Source: Actinomycetota bacterium (GTDB lineage Bacteria; Actinomycetota; CADDZG01; WHSQ01). Taken from it: a DNA stretch of 64,000 nucleotides. Numbering within the stretch: position 1 is the stretch's first letter; every line of letters begins with the position of its first letter. The stretch covers positions 1-64,000 of the forward strand of contig WHSV01000007.1 of assembly GCA_009379915.1 (NCBI GenBank), written 5' to 3'. Under the pieces are notes generated by a model that was given only the letters and a program-made list of their open reading frames with translations, was not told the DNA's origin and searched no databases. This document shows positions 1-8,617 of this stretch, in pieces. Both the position numbers and the translations under genes were made by a program.

Positions 1-151
1 AGTGGGGGGTTTCACCAGACAAATCACCACGAGTCGGGAACACCTCGCTACCGAAGCTCCCAGACCGCTTTTCTCCTCACACGCGTTTTCACACGTCGTC
101 GCACGAAGCTGTCTCTGTCAGCACGGGTTAAGGAAAGATAAGGAGAGGAAC

Positions 152-313
152 ATGGCAGCCAAGGCCGAGACCCTCAGGATCACCGTCCGACCCAACACCA
201 GCAAGGGTGCAATCGTCGCTCGCTTCACCATCGCCGCTCGGAATTGGGCGCGCAGGGGCCAGCTCGGCTCGACCTCGACCTCGGAGATGCGGGGTTACAC
301 GGGAGCTCGCTGA
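152..313 (+). CDS. small ORF upstream of SARP gene (53 aa, unrecognised)
   Basis: A 53-codon ORF begins at an ATG placed 3 nt after a strong purine-rich ribosome site (AGGAGAGG, 141-148). The product is basic, with no recognisable domain, signal peptide or membrane segment. It ends 18 nt before the SARP gene, whose own ATG has no visible Shine-Dalgarno sequence, so translation of this ORF could feed the downstream gene. It may be a leader peptide, a tiny regulator or the remnant of a longer gene. Expression is inferred only from the ribosome site. Confidence 0.35.
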   Translation: MAAKAETLRITVRPNTSKGAIVARFTIAARNWARRGQLGSTSTSEMRGYTGAR

Positions 314-331
314 CCGCATAATCGATCCCAC

Positions 332-2161
332 ATGACGCAACTTACGATCCAGCTGCTGGGGCGCCCCAGCCTCGAGCGAGACGGAGCGCCTGCACCTCCC
401 CCTAAGGGGAAGAAGGTGTGGGCGCTGCTCGCGTACCTGATCCGCTCCGAGGCCCCCGTATCGCGTGGGCGCCTTGCCTCGCTGTTGTTCGCCGACGCCG
501 ACGATCCCCTGGGGACGCTGCGCTGGAACCTCGCGGAACTCAGGCGCCTGCTGGGCATGAAAGGCATCCTGCGGGGCGAGCCGATCGAGCTCCACTTGCC
601 CACGGATACCCAGGTAGATCTCGAGCGCGTGATCCACGGAACGTGGCGCCAGGCCATGTCGGTGCCTACGATCGGTGACGCGTTCCTCGAAGGACTGACC
701 TTCCCGACCTGCCCCGCGTTCGAGACGTGGCTTCTCACGGAGCGAAGACATCTCGCGAATGCCTCGGCCGGCGTCATGCGTGAAGCCGCGCTCGGCCGCA
801 TCGCGGCGGGCGCCCCGGCCGACGCCGTGAAGCTCGCGCGCAAACTGGTGGAAGGCGACCCGCTCGACGAGTCCTACCAAGCGCTCTTAATCCGCAGCCT
901 TGCGGCCTCCGGGGATCGTACTGGCGCTAAGGCGCAGCTCGAGGCCTGCCGCGCTCTGTTGATGAAGGAGCTCGGCGTGGAGCCCGGACCCGATGTCCGC
1001 AACGCCGTCGACGCTCCGGCGGCATCTCCGCGGCGCGGGGCGGTGGTTGGTTCCGCCTCGGCACGCGCGCACATGGACGCCGGTGAAGCTGCCATCGCGG
1101 CCGGCCCGGTCGATGCAGGCCTGACTTCTCTGCGGTCTGCCGCAGCCGAAGCGGAGGCCGTGGGCGATGCCTCGCTCGAGGCGCAGGCATTGCTCGCGCT
1201 CGGGTCGTCGTTGATCCATGCGCCGCGCGGGCGTGACGAAGAGGGGTCGGTGGTTCTACACAAGGCGATCGACGTCGCGTCGGAAGCGGGGCTCGACCGG
1301 GTCGTAGCAGGGTCGCGTCGCGAGCTCGGTTACGTCGAGATGCTTGCCGCCCGCTACGATCGCGGCCGCAGGTGGCTGGAACAGGCTCTCGAGGCCGTCG
1401 GCGACGATGTGGCCGAGGAGGCGATGATCCGCGCCGTCTTGGGAGGCTGCTGGTCCGACACGGCTCATTACCCTGAAGCGAAAACGGAGCTCGAGCGATC
1501 GCTCGCCCTCGCCGAGGAGACCGGCGCCGGCAAGCAGATCGCGTTCACGTGCGCGTTCCTGGCGCGCGTTCGGCTTCTCACAGGCGACGTCGACGAGGCT
1601 CGAACCTTGGGTCTTCGGGCGAAGCTCACGGCCGAACAGGAAGGTTGGACCTCGTTCGTCGCGTGGCCCGAAAGCTTCGTCGGCGATTGCTTCCTCGCCG
1701 AGGGTGATCTGGAGGGGGCCGCGGACGCCTATGAACATGCATTCGCGCTCGGTTGCCAGATCGGCGATCCGTGCTGGGAAGGCGTCGGCGCGCGCGGGAT
1801 CGGGCTCGTGAAGGAACGGCGCGGTCTCGTGGACGAGGCAATCGACTGGCTAGACGACGCGCGCACGCGCTGCGTCAGGATCGCCGACGCGTACATGTGG
1901 GTCGAGGCCTACTGCCAGGATGCGCTATGTCAGATCGCGATTGATCACGGTGTGGAGGGCGCGCCGCGATTCGTCGAGGAGCTCGAAGCTAGTGCTGCGT
2001 CGAGGGGAATGCGGGAGTTCGTGGCGAGAGCCCATCTCCATCGCCACCGCCTAGGTGATGAAAAGGCGCTCGATGCCGCCACGGTGCTGGCGGCGAACAT
2101 CGCCAACCCTTCGTTGCACGAAGCCCTGGACGAAGCGCGCCCACTACCAGCGGGTCGCTGA
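332..2161 (+). CDS. SARP/BTAD-family transcriptional regulator with TPR region
   Basis: A 609-aa cytoplasmic DNA-binding activator. Residues ~1-90 form an OmpR-like winged helix typical of SARPs (LLGRPSLERDG, then a KKVWALLAYL segment). Residues ~95-230 look like the bacterial transcriptional activator domain (VDLERVIHG...; DPLDESYQALLIRSLAASGD; ending LGVEPGPDVR). The rest, ~245-600, is alpha-helical Ala/Glu/Leu-rich repeats of TPR type. There is no NB-ARC ATPase motif between these parts, unlike the large AfsR-type proteins. Targets cannot be told from the sequence. The start is the first ATG of the winged-helix domain; it lacks its own SD and follows a small ORF by 18 nt. Confidence 0.85.
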   Translation: MTQLTIQLLGRPSLERDGAPAPPPKGKKVWALLAYLIRSEAPVSRGRLASLLFADADDPLGTLRWNLAELRRLLGMKGILRGEPIELHLPTDTQVDLERVIHGTWRQAMSVPTIGDAFLEGLTFPTCPAFETWLLTERRHLANASAGVMREAALGRIAAGAPADAVKLARKLVEGDPLDESYQALLIRSLAASGDRTGAKAQLEACRALLMKELGVEPGPDVRNAVDAPAASPRRGAVVGSASARAHMDAGEAAIAAGPVDAGLTSLRSAAAEAEAVGDASLEAQALLALGSSLIHAPRGRDEEGSVVLHKAIDVASEAGLDRVVAGSRRELGYVEMLAARYDRGRRWLEQALEAVGDDVAEEAMIRAVLGGCWSDTAHYPEAKTELERSLALAEETGAGKQIAFTCAFLARVRLLTGDVDEARTLGLRAKLTAEQEGWTSFVAWPESFVGDCFLAEGDLEGAADAYEHAFALGCQIGDPCWEGVGARGIGLVKERRGLVDEAIDWLDDARTRCVRIADAYMWVEAYCQDALCQIAIDHGVEGAPRFVEELEASAASRGMREFVARAHLHRHRLGDEKALDAATVLAANIANPSLHEALDEARPLPAGR

Positions 2162-2817
2162 CCTGCCTGAGCGCGTCAAGCTCATGGACCAAGTCTACGC
2201 ATGCCGTCTTCTAGACGTCTTGGAGAGGAGGTGTCGGTTCGATCGCATGATATAGCGACTCACTTTTCTCCGGTTAGAAGTACGTCTCTGGACGCTGATC
2301 AGGTGAAAACCGTCGCACCGACACCGACCCGCAGATCCGCTGCGCGCAAGAAAGTCAAAGCAAGATTGAGACGCCATTGTCATTGAGATACGGCACACGA
2401 CCGAGCATTCCGCTAGAAGTCCAATAGCGAAGCCTTGCGGGGGCAGCAACTGAGCTCAGAACTTTGCGGTTTTCGTTCACGCCGGCAGCTCCACTGCGCT
2501 GCGCGGAGCAGCCCCGCCCGAGGCCCGAGCCTTATCTCACCCGGGCCGCGGCTTTCGCTTCCACCAGATCGAGGTACTCGGTGTCGCCCTCGATGCCTTG
2601 GACGTTTTCAAGACCGTTGTCCAGGTTCCTGATTGGTCCTGTCTGGCCGCCCGTGATTAGGCACCTGATCAGGACATTCGCGGATTCCCTGCCGAGCGAT
2701 GTCAGGTGCAACGGTCTTTTGTCGATCAAACCGTTTCGGGGGACGGTGCTTGTCCAAGGCGCGGACCCCCCGTTGACGTGCATGTTCGCGACCCCGCCGC
2801 GGCGACTCTCCGGGGGT

Positions 2818-2837
2818 TGTCAACGGATTGTCAACGT
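2818..2837. repeat. copy 1 of dispersed repeat TGTCAACGG(A/T)TTGTCAACGT
   Basis: TGTCAACGGATTGTCAACGT contains two direct TTGTCAAC-type units 11 nt apart. A second copy with one mismatch lies at 12289-12308, 137 nt before a tRNA-Ser fragment. Such spaced direct repeats can be arm-type recombinase sites or regulator half-sites; which applies is unknown. Confidence 0.5.
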
Positions 2838-2853
2838 CGCGGGGACCTCTTTT

Positions 2854-2882
2854 TTGACATTCCCCTTCTCTATGTGTACCCT
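2854..2882 (+). promoter_or_regulatory. predicted sigma70-type promoter of the Phd/VapC pair
   Basis: A perfect -35 hexamer TTGACA (2854-2859) is separated by 17 nt from a -10-like TACCCT (2877-2882). The antitoxin start codon is 34 nt further on, with a CGGAGG ribosome site at 2907-2912. The -10 matches only the flanking T-A...T positions of the consensus, so the call rests mainly on the -35 and the spacing. Confidence 0.5.
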
Positions 2883-2916
2883 CGCTGAGGTTAAAAGCGC
2901 CACATTCGGAGGCGAC

Positions 2917-3177
2917 ATGGAAGTAGGGGTACGTGAGCTTAGAAACAATCTCAGTCAATGGATCGCTCGAGCAAAGCGGGGCCAAGAGGTTGTCATCACG
3001 GAGCGCGGAAAGCCTGTGGCGCGCCTGACGCGTGTGGGAGAGAGCCCAGGTCTCGAGAGATTGATAGCCAAGGGAATCGTTTCCCCTCCGACACAACGTA
3101 AGTCGAGGATCCGGTCTCAGGATCTAGTGAAAACCCGCGGCAGCGTCTCGGACCTGGTCAAAGAACAGCGTCGTTGA
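2917..3177 (+). CDS. antitoxin, Phd/YefM-type (type II toxin-antitoxin)
   Basis: An 86-aa antitoxin. Its N-terminal ~50 residues carry the Phd/YefM DNA-binding pattern (VGVRELRNNLSQWIARAKRG, then VVITERGKPVARL), typical of partners of PIN toxins in actinobacteria. The basic, disordered C-terminus (~55-86) is where toxin binding is expected. The ATG at 2917 is chosen because of the CGGAGG site 5 nt upstream; the frame is open further upstream but without family sequence. It overlaps the toxin gene by 4 nt, the usual coupled arrangement. Autorepression by the antitoxin-toxin complex is expected from the family. Confidence 0.85.
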   Translation: MEVGVRELRNNLSQWIARAKRGQEVVITERGKPVARLTRVGESPGLERLIAKGIVSPPTQRKSRIRSQDLVKTRGSVSDLVKEQRR

Positions 3178-3593
3178 ACGCCTATTTCGAGACATCGGCC
3201 TTCTTCAAGTTGCTCATCGATGAAGGCGGCTCCGCCGATGCGCTCGACCTTTGGGAATCGGCAGATCGAGTTACCGCATGCCGAATCATGTACCCGGAGG
3301 CGCGGGCGGCTCTCGCTTCCGCCGCGCGAGCTCAACGCGTCACCGCAACCGAGTTGAAGTGGATCAAATCTCGGCTCGAGACGCGTTGGCGTCAGCTAGA
3401 GATAGTCGAGGTTGATGCTGAGATCGCCGCCGCTTCGGGCGATCTCGCCGAGGTGCATGCTCTTCGAGGATACGACGCGGTGCACCTTGCCTGCGGGGTT
3501 GCCCTGGAGGACGAAAGCCTTGCCTTCGCGACGTGGGACATCGATCTTCGCCAGGCCGCACAGCGGCTAGGGCTTCGGATGGCCCCAGCGTAG
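3174..3593 (+). CDS. PIN-domain ribonuclease toxin (VapC family)
   Basis: A 139-aa PIN-domain protein, the normal VapC length. The family uses a cluster of acidic residues to bind Mg2+ and cut RNA. Visible acidic motifs are YFETSAFFK at the N-terminus, YPEARAAL at ~42, RGYDAVHLA at ~98 and FATWDIDL at ~118. The first acidic position, usually Asp in xxDTSAL, is Glu here, a conservative change that may alter activity. Translation starts at TTG inside the antitoxin stop (TTGA overlap), so the two are co-translated. Confidence 0.85.
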   Translation: MNAYFETSAFFKLLIDEGGSADALDLWESADRVTACRIMYPEARAALASAARAQRVTATELKWIKSRLETRWRQLEIVEVDAEIAAASGDLAEVHALRGYDAVHLACGVALEDESLAFATWDIDLRQAAQRLGLRMAPA

Positions 3594-3925
3594 ATGTGAC
3601 ATCGACGGGGTTCATGAGTTGACATTCTCCTGCCATTCCCATTTCTGGGCCAACGGGGGATGGCACCTGATTGATCGGCACCAGCCGTGGCCTGCGCGGA
3701 TCTGCTGAGAGTCGCTCCCAAAGTTCGCAGGATGTTCCGCTGGCTGCAGATGCCTCTCAAAGAGCGCCAGCGTGATCCCGAGTTAGGGCCCACGGGGTGA
3801 TCCCAGGACGGATCGGGAACGACCCAGGAATCAGGACCGGTCGGTGGCTTGCACCCAACCTGGCCCTTGCGGCGCTCAAACCTCCCGTGCTGAAGTGGGA
3901 AGGTCCACTAGGGAGGGAGGGCTTC
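3594..3925. other. 332-nt intergenic region
   Basis: No recognisable gene. It contains TGACATTC at 3620-3627, one of six intergenic copies of this octamer in the window, preceded by GT to form a TTGACA -35-like element facing the next gene. No convincing -10 follows it. Confidence 0.4.
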
Positions 3926-4219
3926 GTGTACGCGAGAGTGACCGTAGTGCAGGGATCGCCGGACAAGATCGAGCAAGGGATCGGTTCTTTCAATAGTGAA
4001 GTGTTGCCGACGGTGAAAAGTGTTGCCGGCTACAGGGCCGCGTTCCTTCTTGCGGATCGCAAGACGGGCTAGGGTATAGGCATAACTCTGTGGGAGAGTG
4101 AAGATACTCGGCGCCGGGGCGGCGAAGCCGTGGACGCGGCACGCGCCGCAACCATCAAGGCCATGGGTGGAAGTGTTCCTCCAGTGGAGGAATTCGAGGT
4201 CGTCGCCTCCGATCTATAG
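3926..4219 (+). pseudogene. dimeric alpha/beta-barrel (antibiotic monooxygenase-like) gene with in-frame amber stop
   Basis: From a GTG start with a GGGAGGGAGG ribosome site (3911-3920) runs a 97-residue frame typical in length and pattern of ABM/YgiN-like ferredoxin-fold proteins (YARVTVVQGSPDKIEQGI, later GIGITLWESEDT, ending EEFEVVASDL). A single TAG at 4070-4072 (codon 49) interrupts it between GGC and GGT. The frame is otherwise intact and the family sequence continues directly after the stop. It is therefore either a nonsense-mutated pseudogene, a sequencing error or an amber read-through gene; a mutation is the simplest reading. Function of an intact copy: probable small oxygenase or heme/quinone-binding protein, not determinable here. 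Confidence 0.6.
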
Positions 4220-4500
4220 ATCTGCGCGATGGACGCGGCGACGGCGCGGTTGAGTCCGAGTGAATGTTCGATTCGAGACTCTGATGGCCGACTGTCAGAA
4301 TCGCAGGCGCACTGTGGTGCCGGCGCGCCGGAACGGGCGATGCGGTGGTGTATCGAGCGCGCCCACAGCGGAGGCTTCGGCTCGCACTGTGATCGATGCA
4401 TTGAGCGGAGGGGGATTCGCGTAAGAAATGGCCACCAGTGACCGTCCGAGAACTTTCTGTGGACGCTCGACGTTCAGGCCCTCCTGCCGCGCGACGGGTT

Positions 4501-4990
4501 CTAGCCTTGGTGTTTGTGGTTAAGCAGCAGCAACTCGATGAGCGCACGCGTTCGGGCCGCATCGCCATAGAGCGTGCACATTAGCGCCCACAGCGCTTCG
4601 AAGTTCTGAGGGAACTCGCCGCGCTGGCGCACCTAGTGCAGCGGTAGTGAGCCTGAGAACGCGCCCGGCTTGGAGGCGAGCAGCTTGAGTTTGGTCGACC
4701 GTCGGTTGGGACGGCTCCGCGACCTCGAAGCGCTCTCTGGCAGCGGCCTCGAGAACTCGCGCTCGGTCTCGTGGTCGCGCCCGACGGTGGTGACCTTGCC
4801 CTCGATGGTTCGGTTGAGGTCCTTGATGGAGCAGGCGCGCAGGTATGAGTTGAGCTCGTCGTAGCCGGAGAAGCGCGGTACCAGGGTGAGATGGCGTCCG
4901 CGAAACGCCCGCTTGTGGGCGCCATGGATGCCCGTGCAGAACGACGACTCGGACAGGCAGTGCGAGCGGAACGCGACGAAGCGATCGCGC
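4501..4990 (-). pseudogene. degraded IS21-family transposase (IstA-like) remnant
   Basis: On the minus strand, pieces of an IstA-type DDE transposase are spread over different frames. HLTLVPRFSGYDELNSYLRA resembles the segment after the catalytic core. LLASKPGAFSGSLPL and, in another frame, RGEFPQNFEALWALMCTLYG followed by TRALIELLLLNHK resemble the conserved C-terminus. Stops and frame changes between them, and the lack of the DDE core and of an istB gene nearby, show it is dead. Terminal inverted repeats were not found. Family assignment is by recalled C-terminal motifs and is moderate. Confidence 0.5.
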
Positions 4991-5209
4991 TCGACGCGCC
5001 GCCCGCCCGTGAGGATCTACCGCTCGCATTTTCGCGCAGCTCTCATCTCGGCGTTCTCATCAGCTTGTTGTGAGCGGGCACACCAGCGGAAGTCCCCCTG
5101 TGCGGACGCGTTAGTGGAGTGCTCGGGCGCTCGCTACGCTTCGTACCCGCAGGACTTAACTATGGAGCCACTCCTACTCCAAAGAAGCCTTGGTGGCCCC
5201 CGGCTATAT

Positions 5210-5956
5210 TCACCCGCGCTGGGCAGCCCCCACGGCGAGATACTCGTCGAGGACTCGCTCGTTGTTCCGCAGTTCCCCCGCCGGCCCCTCAAACCGGATC
5301 TCACCTCTGTCCAGGACGTAGGCTCGATCGCACAGGCTCAGGGCGAAATCGACCTTCTGCTCGGTCAACAGCACGGCTACATCGGTCGTGACGATTTGCT
5401 CAAGTGCGCGCTGCAGGTCGGCCACGACTACGGGAGCCAGGCCCTCGGTCGGCTCGTCCAGTAGCAGTAGCCCGGGGGCGGTCATCAACCCCCGGGCGAT
5501 CGTCAGCATCTGCTGCTCGCCACCCGAGAGGTTGCCCCCTCGCGCGCGCTGCAGGGTGGCGAGGTTGGGAAACAGCGAGAAGACATCATCCAGCGAAGGG
5601 CCATTGCGCTGGCTCCGCGCCGCCAGGGCCAGGGTGAGGTTCTCGCGCACCGTCAAGGTGGGGAAGATCCTGCGTTCCTCGGGCACGTAGCCGACCCCCG
5701 AACGCGCGATCCGATGCGCGGGCCACTTGCCGACATCGTTCCCGTTTACCTCGATGCGGCCGGCGCGCTGGGGCAGGAGGCCCATGATCGCTCGCAGTGT
5801 CGTCGTCTTCCCGGCGCCGTTACGCCCCAGCATGCAGACGCGTTCCCCCCGCCCGACGCGGAGCGTGATCCCGTGAAGGACCTCGCCGATGTCGTAGCCC
5901 GCGCGCACATCCTGCAGGCTTAGCGTCGGCGCCTGACCGTTCTTCTCTTTGTTCAC
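5210..5956 (-). CDS. livF: branched-chain amino-acid-type ABC transporter ATPase LivF
   Basis: A 248-aa cytoplasmic ATPase, the second nucleotide-binding subunit of a HAAT-family importer. Walker A is GRNGAGKTT (~44), the signature is LSGGEQQMLTIARGLM (~143) and Walker B is LLLLDEPTEGLAP (~166), followed by the LLTEQKVDFAL H-loop region in which Gln stands in the usual His position, common in LivF. The GTG start overlaps the livG stop (GTGA), so it is the last gene of a tightly coupled livKHMGF operon. The natural substrate could be amino acids, amides or aromatic acids; the HAAT family is broad. Confidence 0.93.
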   Translation of the reverse strand: MNKEKNGQAPTLSLQDVRAGYDIGEVLHGITLRVGRGERVCMLGRNGAGKTTTLRAIMGLLPQRAGRIEVNGNDVGKWPAHRIARSGVGYVPEERRIFPTLTVRENLTLALAARSQRNGPSLDDVFSLFPNLATLQRARGGNLSGGEQQMLTIARGLMTAPGLLLLDEPTEGLAPVVVADLQRALEQIVTTDVAVLLTEQKVDFALSLCDRAYVLDRGEIRFEGPAGELRNNERVLDEYLAVGAAQRG

Positions 5957-6711
5957 CGGCTGTCTCCCAGATAGGCGCGACGCACCTCGATGTCTTCGAC
6001 GATCTCTTCGGGAGTGCCGTCGGCGATGATTCCTCCCTGGTGCATTACGACGATTCGCCGGGCGAAGTTCATCACCAGGTCGACGTCATGCTCAGTCAAA
6101 ACCAAGGTGGTGCCGCCGCGCCGGGCGAGCTCGGACAGCAGCTCGACGGTGGCCTGGCGCTCGGACGTGCCCATACCCGCAGTCGGCTCGTCGAGAAGGA
6201 GCAGGCGGGGCTCGAGGGCGAGGGACATGCCCACCTCGACGCGCCGCCGTGTGCCGTGTGCCAGCTCGTCACAGGCGACGTTCGCGTCGTCCCTCAGGTC
6301 GAGCCTGACGAGCAGCTCCTGTACGCGCTCTAGGCTCTCGCGCTCGCGCTCGAGGCTTTGGGTTGAGACCCCGCTGCGCCCGGTGCGTGCCAGCACCGCG
6401 GTGAGCAGGTTCTGCTGGACGGAGAGACCTGGGAACACGCTCGAGACCTGGAAGGTTCGCACCAGACCCATGCGCGCGACCGCGTGCGGAGTCGCCGTCG
6501 TGATGTCGGTCCCGCGGAACCGGACCCGGCCGCGGTCCGCGCGCATCCGGCGCGTGACGAGGTTGAACAGGGTCGTTTTGCCGGCACCGTTCGGTCCGAT
6601 CACGGCGGTCGTCTCACCCTCGCGGATCGCGAGGTCGACGGCATCGACCGCATAAAGTTCGCCGAAATGCTTGGTCAGCCCGGCGGTCTCCAGCAGGGCG
6701 GGCGACCTCAC
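5953..6711 (-). CDS. livG: branched-chain amino-acid-type ABC transporter ATPase LivG
   Basis: A 252-aa ATPase of the same importer. Walker A is GPNGAGKTT (~38) and Walker B is LLLLDEPTAGMG (~175), with the H-loop in LVLTEHDVDLV. The signature is a degenerate ELAHGTRRRVEVGMSLA, as is common in LivG proteins (usual form LSYGxQRR). The family's C-terminal extension is present (IIADGTPEEIVEDIEVRRAYLG). The GTG start overlaps the livM stop by 4 nt, and its stop overlaps livF. It pairs with LivF to power the LivH/LivM channel at the inner face of the membrane. Confidence 0.93.
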   Translation of the reverse strand: MRSPALLETAGLTKHFGELYAVDAVDLAIREGETTAVIGPNGAGKTTLFNLVTRRMRADRGRVRFRGTDITTATPHAVARMGLVRTFQVSSVFPGLSVQQNLLTAVLARTGRSGVSTQSLERERESLERVQELLVRLDLRDDANVACDELAHGTRRRVEVGMSLALEPRLLLLDEPTAGMGTSERQATVELLSELARRGGTTLVLTEHDVDLVMNFARRIVVMHQGGIIADGTPEEIVEDIEVRRAYLGDSR

Positions 6712-7742
6712 CGGCCGGATCCTCGGACTCGCCGGTAGGTGCGGGTCAGTGTCCCGAGGATGCCTCCGGGGAGGAACAGGACCAGCACCAGCAGGATCAC
6801 GCCCATGACCAGTGGCCAGTACACGGTGCGCCCGGTGACGAGGCTCTCGAGCCAGATGAGGACGCCGGTACCGACGGCCGGGCCGAGAAAGAGCGCCTCG
6901 CCGCCTAGGATCGTGCCGAGCACGACTTCGGCCGATGTTGTCCAGTGAGACATCTGTGGATGCGCGACGCGCAGGAACGGCGCGATCAGCCCGCCGGCGA
7001 GCCCCGCCATCGCGCCGGCGATTACGAAGGCCTTGTACCGGTAGCGTCGCACGGGGATCCCGAGGAAGTCGACCCGCTCGGAGTTCTCTCTGATCGCTCG
7101 CAGGACCTGGCCGAACGGTGACGAGCCGACACGTTCCAGCAGCGCGACCCCCAAGACGACGGTGACCAGCGTCACGAAGTAGAAGACTTGGGGATGTCCC
7201 AGCAAGAGCTCACGCCCGGCTACGGATACGCTCCCGAGCTCGTAGAGATTGAAGCCGTCGCTGCCCCCCGTAACCTCGCGGGCCTGGAATACGACCGTGT
7301 AAACCAGCATGCCGAAGGCCAGCGTCAGCAGGCTGAAATAGATCTCGTTGACGCGCACGCAGAAGACCCCGAACAGCGCGGCGAGTAGGGCGCCTCCAAC
7401 CAAGCCGGCGAGTATCCCGGCGGGTAGGGGGAGCTCAGCCTCGACCATGATGAGCGCAGACGCGTACGCGCCTCCCGCGAAGTACGCGGCATGACCGAAG
7501 CTGAGCAGCCCCGTGTAGCCGAACAGCAGGTTGAACGAGCTGGCGAACAGCCCGAAGATCAGGATCTCCGTCAACAACAGGGTCCGGTAGGAACCGGCGA
7601 CGAAGGGAGCGACCGCCAGTGCGGCGACGAGCAGCAACCATGCCAGCGTCCTCGCCCTCGCCGTCCATTTCTGCCTTCGGCCCTCGAGGCGGACGGGACG
7701 GGTGTCCACCGGCCGAGCTGCGGTCCTCTCTCGTGCCTTCAT
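6708..7742 (-). CDS. livM: branched-chain amino-acid-type ABC transporter permease LivM
   Basis: A 344-aa permease with about 8-9 hydrophobic segments from residue ~30 and the conserved LFGYTGLLSFGHAAYFAGGA block (~75-95). The later SPFGQVLRAIRENSERVDFLG (in two parts: SPFGQVLRAIREN, then SERVDFLG) is the cytoplasmic loop that contacts the ATPases. The start is the ATG at 7742, overlapping the livH stop (ATGA); an open frame upstream of it is antisense or shadow sequence without family similarity. The charged N-terminus (~25 residues, Arg-rich) precedes the first membrane helix. Confidence 0.92.
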   Translation of the reverse strand: MKARERTAARPVDTRPVRLEGRRQKWTARARTLAWLLLVAALAVAPFVAGSYRTLLLTEILIFGLFASSFNLLFGYTGLLSFGHAAYFAGGAYASALIMVEAELPLPAGILAGLVGGALLAALFGVFCVRVNEIYFSLLTLAFGMLVYTVVFQAREVTGGSDGFNLYELGSVSVAGRELLLGHPQVFYFVTLVTVVLGVALLERVGSSPFGQVLRAIRENSERVDFLGIPVRRYRYKAFVIAGAMAGLAGGLIAPFLRVAHPQMSHWTTSAEVVLGTILGGEALFLGPAVGTGVLIWLESLVTGRTVYWPLVMGVILLVLVLFLPGGILGTLTRTYRRVRGSGR

Positions 7743-8617
7743 GTTGTAAGTGCCGGTGAGGGAAAGAGACCCCGGGGCCGGATGAGCAGCACGATCGCCA
7801 TGAGGGCGTAGGCAACGGCCATCTCCGAACGTGGGACCAACAGCGGAGCGAACTCGTTGAGGAGTCCGAGCATGAGTGCACCGGTCAGTGCGCCGGGGAA
7901 GCTTCCGAGCCCTCCGACCACCACCACGATGAACGTGAGGATGATGATGTTCTCGCCCATCGACGGCGTTGCGCTTCTCAGAGGTGCGGCCAGGGTCCCG
8001 CCGAGTCCGGCGAGGAGTGAGCCGAGCGCGAACACGGCGCTGAACAGCACGGGCACGTTGACGCCGAGCGCGGAGGCCATGTGCCTGTCGGTGGAGGCGG
8101 CGCGCACCCGCTGCCCGAAGCTCGTCCGCTCGATGAAATACCACAGCGCGGCGGCGACGAGGGGGCCGAGCACGATGATGAACAATCCGTAGATCGGATA
8201 CTCGCGCCCGAAGATCGAGACCGCGCCACTCAGCAATTCGGGACGGGGCGTCGCCTTGATGCCGGTTCCCCAGATCAACCGAACGAGGTCATCGAGTATG
8301 AGAACGAATGCGAAGGTCATCAGCAACTGGACCGCGATGTCGCGCGCATAGATACGGCGCAGGAACAGCACCTCGATGACGGTTCCGATCACCGCTACCG
8401 CGAGCGGAGCGACGACCAGCGCCACCCCGAACGGTACGTCCCACGCCCCGGCCACTTGAAAGGCCGCGTAGGCACCGACCATGTAGAGCGCGCCGTGTGC
8501 AAAGTTGATGACCCCCAGCACACCGAAGATCAGGTTGAGTCCCACCGAGACTAGAAACAGCAGCATCGCAAACGAAATCGCATTGAGAAGGTGAATGACG
8601 AACGACGACGTGCTCAT
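7739..8617 (-). CDS. livH: branched-chain amino-acid-type ABC transporter permease LivH
   Basis: A 292-aa integral membrane permease, normal LivH length, with about eight hydrophobic helices. Family motifs include GVINFAHGALYMVGAYAAF (~35-53), the TSFGQRVRAASTDRHMASAL ATPase-contact loop (~150) and GGLGSFPGALTGALMLGL (~235). It overlaps livM by 4 nt and livK by 4 nt, so the operon is translationally coupled throughout. Together with LivM it forms the transmembrane channel. Confidence 0.93.
   Translation of the reverse strand: MSTSSFVIHLLNAISFAMLLFLVSVGLNLIFGVLGVINFAHGALYMVGAYAAFQVAGAWDVPFGVALVVAPLAVAVIGTVIEVLFLRRIYARDIAVQLLMTFAFVLILDDLVRLIWGTGIKATPRPELLSGAVSIFGREYPIYGLFIIVLGPLVAAALWYFIERTSFGQRVRAASTDRHMASALGVNVPVLFSAVFALGSLLAGLGGTLAAPLRSATPSMGENIIILTFIVVVVGGLGSFPGALTGALMLGLLNEFAPLLVPRSEMAVAYALMAIVLLIRPRGLFPSPALTT

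Larger units (their letters stand above)
2162..2916. other. 755-nt intergenic region without a clear gene
   Basis: No ORF here has recognisable protein content, although one frame is open upstream of and in phase with the antitoxin gene. Its 3' end holds a tandem TTGTCAAC repeat (2818-2837) and a good promoter for the toxin-antitoxin pair (2854-2882). The sequence is less GC-rich than its neighbours in places, which fits accessory DNA. Confidence 0.5.
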
